Origin: UBA4742 sp037138595 | GTDB lineage: Bacteria > Actinomycetota > Acidimicrobiia > Acidimicrobiales > Acidimicrobilacustridaceae | Direction of reading: 5' to 3' | DNA length: 64,000 nucleotides | Assembly: GCA_037138595.1 (NCBI GenBank) | Contig: JBAXIB010000012.1 | Coordinates: forward strand, 1-64,000 | Shown here: one piece after another, positions 60,965 to 64,000 of the stretch | How positions within the stretch are numbered: the stretch's first letter is position 1 | Layout: each line of letters begins with the position of its first letter | The notes under the pieces: model-generated | Told to the model about the DNA's origin: nothing | What the model saw: only the letters and a program-made list of their open reading frames with translations | The model's database searches: none | Position numbers and translations under genes: made by a program

Positions 60965-61513
60965 GTGAGCCACGCCAAACTCGTCGAACACCTTCTAGCG
61001 CACTCGGTTCGAACCGGGGATTTCACGTTGAAGTCTGGGCGCAAGAGCAGTTGGTTTATTGACTCGAAGCAAACGATGTGTCGGCCCGAAGGGGCATTGT
61101 TAGTTGCCGATCTCGCGCTTGCGGCCATTGGCGATGACATCGATGCGATTGGGGGGTTAACTCTCGGTGCTGATCCCGTTGCCTATGGCGTTGCTGCTAT
61201 TGCCGCGACGAGAGGTCGGAGTCTCCGATCGTTCGCAATCCGAAAAGAAGCGAAAGACCACGGCGTCGCGGGTCGGCTGGCCGGAGCGCTCTTGCCGGGC
61301 GATCAAGTGGTCATCGCCGAGGACACGGTGACCCGCGGTGAGTCTCCGCTCGAAGCAGCGCGTGTGGTGCGCGAACTCGGGGCGAATCCGGTGATGATCA
61401 TGGTTATTGTCGATCGGGGTGGAGCATGTCGGTCACTGGCCGAAGAGGCTGGTATCGGCTTTCATGCGCTTGTCACGGCCCCCGATCTTGGTTTTGATTA
61501 CGAAGGCGCCTGA
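60965..61513 (+). CDS. pyrE: Orotate phosphoribosyltransferase
   Basis: PyrE joins orotate to PRPP in pyrimidine synthesis. The 182-residue protein has FTLKSGRKSSWFIDSKQTMCRPEGALLVADL, GGLTLGADPVAYGVA, FAIRKEAKDHGVAGRLAG and the PRPP loop VVIAEDTVTRGESPLEAARV. GTG 60965 is 46 bases after purM; a longer frame would overlap purM. Only pyrimidine gene in the cluster. Confidence 0.9.
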   Translation: MSHAKLVEHLLAHSVRTGDFTLKSGRKSSWFIDSKQTMCRPEGALLVADLALAAIGDDIDAIGGLTLGADPVAYGVAAIAATRGRSLRSFAIRKEAKDHGVAGRLAGALLPGDQVVIAEDTVTRGESPLEAARVVRELGANPVMIMVIVDRGGACRSLAEEAGIGFHALVTAPDLGFDYEGA

Positions 61514-61582
61514 CGGTTCGGCCGAAGCGATACGCCCGCGAGTTGGGGCGCGGGTTTGAGGCGCGGGTAGCGTCTGGTTTCT

Positions 61583-62983
61583 ATGGCTGATACACCGACC
61601 GCCGCATATTCACTCCGCATCCGGGTTCGCATGGCGAACCAACCGGGCGACCTTGGACGGCTGGCGGTAGCGATTGGCGCTGCCGGCGGCAATATCGCTG
61701 GCCTTGACGGCTTTGAGGCCAAGCAGGCATTCCTCGAAGAAGACATCGTTGTCGATTGTCGCAACGAGGCTCACCAGGCCGAGATTCTCGCCGCGATCGA
61801 AGCGCTGCCCGGTATCGATGTGCTGGCCAGCGAAGACCGGACCTTCGCCATGCACGCTGGTGGCAAGATCGAAGTGCTATCGCTGGCGCCGGTTGGCGAT
61901 CGCGATGATTTGTCGATGGCCTACACGCCAGGCGTGGCGCGAATCTGCAACGCAATTGCGGCCGACAAACGGTTGGCCCACGAACTAACGATTAAGAAAA
62001 ACACCGTGGCGATCGTCACCGATGGCACTGCCGTCCTTGGCCTCGGCGACATCGGGCCAGAAGCCGCAATGCCAGTTATGGAAGGCAAGGCGTTGCTGTT
62101 CAAAGAGTTCGCCGGCGTTGATGCGTTCCCGATTTGTCTCGACGTGCGAGATGCTGACGAGATCATCGAAACGGTGGTTCGTTTGGCCCCGGTGTTTGGC
62201 GGAATCAACCTCGAAGACATCGCGGCACCAAGGTGTTTTGAAGTCGAGGAACGCTTGAAGGAACTGCTCGATATTCCGGTGTTTCATGATGACCAGCACG
62301 GCACCGCGGTTGTGGTGCTCGCTGCGCTTGAAAATGCGTTGAAGATTGTCGACAAAAAATTGGCCGACCTCAACGTGGTTATCGCCGGCGTCGGGGCGGC
62401 CGGAGTCGCGATCAGTAAAATGTTGCTCGAAGGCGGTGTCGGTCATGTCATTGGTACGGATCGCAGTGGGGCGATTTGGGATGGCCGCAGCGAATTGAAC
62501 CCGGCAAAACAGTGGTTTGCGGAGAACACCAACCCTGATCGGCGTAGCGGTTCCCTCGGCGACATGCTTCGGGGTGCAGACGTCTTTATCGGCGTGAGCG
62601 GTCCGGGACTCATCACTGCCGATGATCTGCGGACGATGGGTACCAAACCAATCGTGTTCGCGATGGCAAATCCTGACCCGGAAATTCGTCCAGAAGAGGC
62701 AGCAGGAATCGCGGCGGTGATCGCCACTGGTCGAAGTGATTTCCCTAATCAGATCAACAATGTCTTGTGCTTCCCCGGCATTTTTCGCGGCGCACTTGAC
62801 GTCGGAGCGACAGCAATCACCGAAGGAATGAAATTGGCGGCCGCCGATGCCATCGCTGCTGCTGTGAGCGAAGACGACTTGGCGGCCGATTTCATTATTC
62901 CGTCAGTATTCGACAAGCGCGTCGTGGGCCTCGTGGCAAAAGCTGCGGGCGACGCAGCAATCCGTGAAGGCGTTGTCCGATGA
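61583..62983 (+). CDS. NAD(P)-dependent malic enzyme with N-terminal ACT domain
   Basis: The 466-residue protein has an ACT-type regulatory domain (about residues 8-85: LRIRVRMANQPGDLGRLAVAIGAAGGNIAGLDGF) and a malic enzyme core with SMAYTPGVARICNAI, AIVTDGTAVLGLGDIGPEAAMPVMEGKALLFKEFAGVDAFPICLDV, NLEDIAAPRCFEVEERL, PVFHDDQHGTAVV and the dinucleotide site VVIAGVGAAGVAISKML. It turns malate into pyruvate and CO2. The ACT domain suggests allosteric control by an amino acid. A 69-base gap separates it from pyrE. Confidence 0.93.
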   Translation: MADTPTAAYSLRIRVRMANQPGDLGRLAVAIGAAGGNIAGLDGFEAKQAFLEEDIVVDCRNEAHQAEILAAIEALPGIDVLASEDRTFAMHAGGKIEVLSLAPVGDRDDLSMAYTPGVARICNAIAADKRLAHELTIKKNTVAIVTDGTAVLGLGDIGPEAAMPVMEGKALLFKEFAGVDAFPICLDVRDADEIIETVVRLAPVFGGINLEDIAAPRCFEVEERLKELLDIPVFHDDQHGTAVVVLAALENALKIVDKKLADLNVVIAGVGAAGVAISKMLLEGGVGHVIGTDRSGAIWDGRSELNPAKQWFAENTNPDRRSGSLGDMLRGADVFIGVSGPGLITADDLRTMGTKPIVFAMANPDPEIRPEEAAGIAAVIATGRSDFPNQINNVLCFPGIFRGALDVGATAITEGMKLAAADAIAAAVSEDDLAADFIIPSVFDKRVVGLVAKAAGDAAIREGVVR

Positions 62984-63752
62984 CCGGTTTGCTCGTAGTG
63001 CTCCCGCTCCATTCGTGATTCGCCGGCAGGTCGAAGCGGTCACGTTTGATTTTTGGGAGACGCTGGTGCTCACCAATAACTCGGGGACTCGTTCAGCGCG
63101 GGCAGCCGCCATTCATGAAGCGTTGGGGCGATACGGATACAACATCGATGGTGATGCGCTTGAGTTGGCATTCGAACATTGCTTCGGGTTGTTCAATGAG
63201 GCATGGCGGGATAATCGACAGTTCACTGCCCGCGACGCCGGCGAAATCGTTTTGGAACGCTTGGCGGCGGGCATTGTCGGTGAAGCACGTGAAGCAGGTA
63301 TTGCCGCGTTTGCTGAAGGTGCAGCCGGGATCGATGTGCGTTTAGCCGATCATGTTGAAGAAACGTTGATTGCCCTTAAAGAGCGTGAGATTCGTCTCGG
63401 AATTATCTGCGATGTTGGTTTGACACCTTCTCCCGCCTTGCGTGGTTACCTGGCCGCTCACGGGGTGCTTGACCTATTCGACTACTGGTCGTTTTCCGAT
63501 GAGGTCGGAGCGTATAAACCGGATCGTCGAATCTTTGAGCACGCGTTGGCTGGTCTAGGGGGCATCGAAGTCGCCCGGGCCGTGCATGTGGGTGATCTCC
63601 GACGAACCGATGTCGCCGGTTCAAAATCAATGGGTATGACGTCGGTTCGTTATCGGGGTGCATTCGATGATCCCGCGGTCGCGAATGCACTCGAGGGTGA
63701 CCACGTGATCGATGACCACGCGGACTTACTTGCTGTACTCGGCCTTGCGTGA
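62964..63752 (+). CDS. HAD superfamily hydrolase
   Basis: A 262-residue HAD-IA type hydrolase. Motif I is VTFDFWETL (nucleophile Asp, second position Trp in place of Asp, a common variant), motif II LGIICDVGLTP, motif III GAYKPDRRIF and motif IV AVHVGDLRRTDVAGS. The cap lies between motifs I and II (AIHEALGRYGYNIDGDALELAFEHCF). GTG 62964 overlaps the malic enzyme end by 20 bases; GTG 63015, seven residues before motif I, is an equally likely start. Substrate unknown. Confidence 0.78.
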   Translation: MKALSDDRFARSAPAPFVIRRQVEAVTFDFWETLVLTNNSGTRSARAAAIHEALGRYGYNIDGDALELAFEHCFGLFNEAWRDNRQFTARDAGEIVLERLAAGIVGEAREAGIAAFAEGAAGIDVRLADHVEETLIALKEREIRLGIICDVGLTPSPALRGYLAAHGVLDLFDYWSFSDEVGAYKPDRRIFEHALAGLGGIEVARAVHVGDLRRTDVAGSKSMGMTSVRYRGAFDDPAVANALEGDHVIDDHADLLAVLGLA

Positions 63753-63821
63753 TTGGGTTGTGTCTTGCGCTGTTCTCATGTCTCTTGCGCAGTTCTGATA
63801 AAGGGCTCAGGCGTTCGCACG

Positions 63822-63855
63822 CGATGAGACCCCTGCCGGAGCAAGGGTCTCATCG
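63822..63855 (+). terminator. Terminator hairpin after the HAD gene
   Basis: CGATGAGACCC (63822-63832) pairs with GGGTCTCATCG (63845-63855) and is followed by TTT, about 70 bases after the HAD stop. The same stem lies just past the 3' end of the oppositely oriented tRNA-Phe, so it may stop transcription from both sides. Confidence 0.75.
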
Positions 63856-63862
63856 TTTCGAG

Positions 63863-63938
63863 TGGTGGTCGGGACCGGCGTCGATCCGGTGACCTACCGC
63901 TTTTCAGGCGGCCGCTCTGCCGACTGAGCTACCCGACC
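63863..63938 (-). tRNA. tRNA-Phe, anticodon GAA
   Basis: On the minus strand the acceptor stem GGTCGGG/CCCGACC, D-arm TAGCTCAGTCGGCAGAGC, anticodon loop CTGAAAA in stem GCCGC/GCGGT, and a T-arm with ATCGA fold as a standard tRNA. The anticodon is GAA and the discriminator is A. CCA is encoded at 63863-63865. The transcript continues from the tRNA gene at the window end. Confidence 0.95.
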
Positions 63939-63975
63939 ACGTTTATGTCCACGCGCTTTGAGCGTATGGATGGGG

Positions 63976-64000
63976 CGGTCCCGACGAGATTTGAACTCGC
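63976..64000 (-). tRNA. 3' part of a tRNA, probably tRNA-Asp
   Basis: The minus strand shows a T-arm (GCGAG-TTCAAAT-CTCGT) and acceptor 3' strand CGGGACC with discriminator G, cut by the window end. G73 fits Asp, and a Glu-Asp-Phe tRNA order is usual in actinobacteria. CCA is not encoded: the bases read CCC, so the tail must be added after transcription. Confidence 0.75.

Overview
The window reads as a chromosomal segment of a moderately GC-rich actinobacterium, most plausibly an Acidimicrobiia-type lineage (inference). Pointers are the rpsF-ssb-rpsR-rplI-dnaB order, a DnaK operon closed by HspR, an ergothioneine cluster, an Rv2466c-like reductase, an EtfD-like (Rv0338c) membrane iron-sulfur protein, a dCTP deaminase ending in the actinobacterial GSKYQGQRGP motif, and frequent GTG starts. 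No integrase, transposase, CRISPR array or phage module is visible; the only selfish-type element is a mini-intein in dnaB.

Layout. 1-4805: 3' part of a DUF192 lipoprotein, then rpsF-ssb-rpsR-rplI, a terminator, and dnaB carrying a 217-residue mini-intein. 4847-13548: hydrolase/VOC pair, membrane-anchored unknowns, LivG/LivF-type ATPases, an SF2 helicase, an Rv2466c-like thioredoxin-fold protein, a DapB-like oxidoreductase and a GNAT. 13571-21370: an EtfB-EtfA fusion, a Coq4-like protein, a choline-kinase-like protein, a dimethylglycine/sarcosine dehydrogenase-like flavoprotein, a possible primase-fold protein, tRNA-Gly and dcd. 21379-25977: an atypical receiver, EtfD, a cyclic-nucleotide-binding protein, a winged-helix regulator and gpmA.

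26054-37353 is a stress block: dnaK-grpE-dnaJ-hspR behind a promoter overlapped by a HAIR-like HspR operator, the divergent egtA-egtB-egtC-egtD operon, and clpB. 37385-47894 is an envelope-glycan block of three GT-C membrane glycosyltransferase-like proteins and three acyltransferase-3/SGNH fusions. 47962-61513 is a purine cluster (purA, purD, purE, purB, purC, purS, purQ, purL, purF, purM) plus pyrE; a low-GC GT10 fucosyltransferase gene sits between purB and purC, bracketed by a 12-bp direct repeat. The end holds an ACT-domain malic enzyme, a HAD hydrolase, a terminator, tRNA-Phe and a cut tRNA-Asp.

How genes may work together (inference). The ETF fusion could collect electrons from flavin dehydrogenases, including the dimethylglycine-dehydrogenase-like protein, and pass them through EtfD to menaquinone. 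HspR should repress its own operon, and a hairpin that buries the hspR ribosome binding site suggests a second, translational control. The items most worth a second look are the GT10 insertion in the pur cluster, the hspR hairpin, the Coq4-like protein, the alternating GT-C/acyltransferase block, the primase-like gene overlapping tRNA-Gly, and the long charged tail on ribosomal protein bS18.
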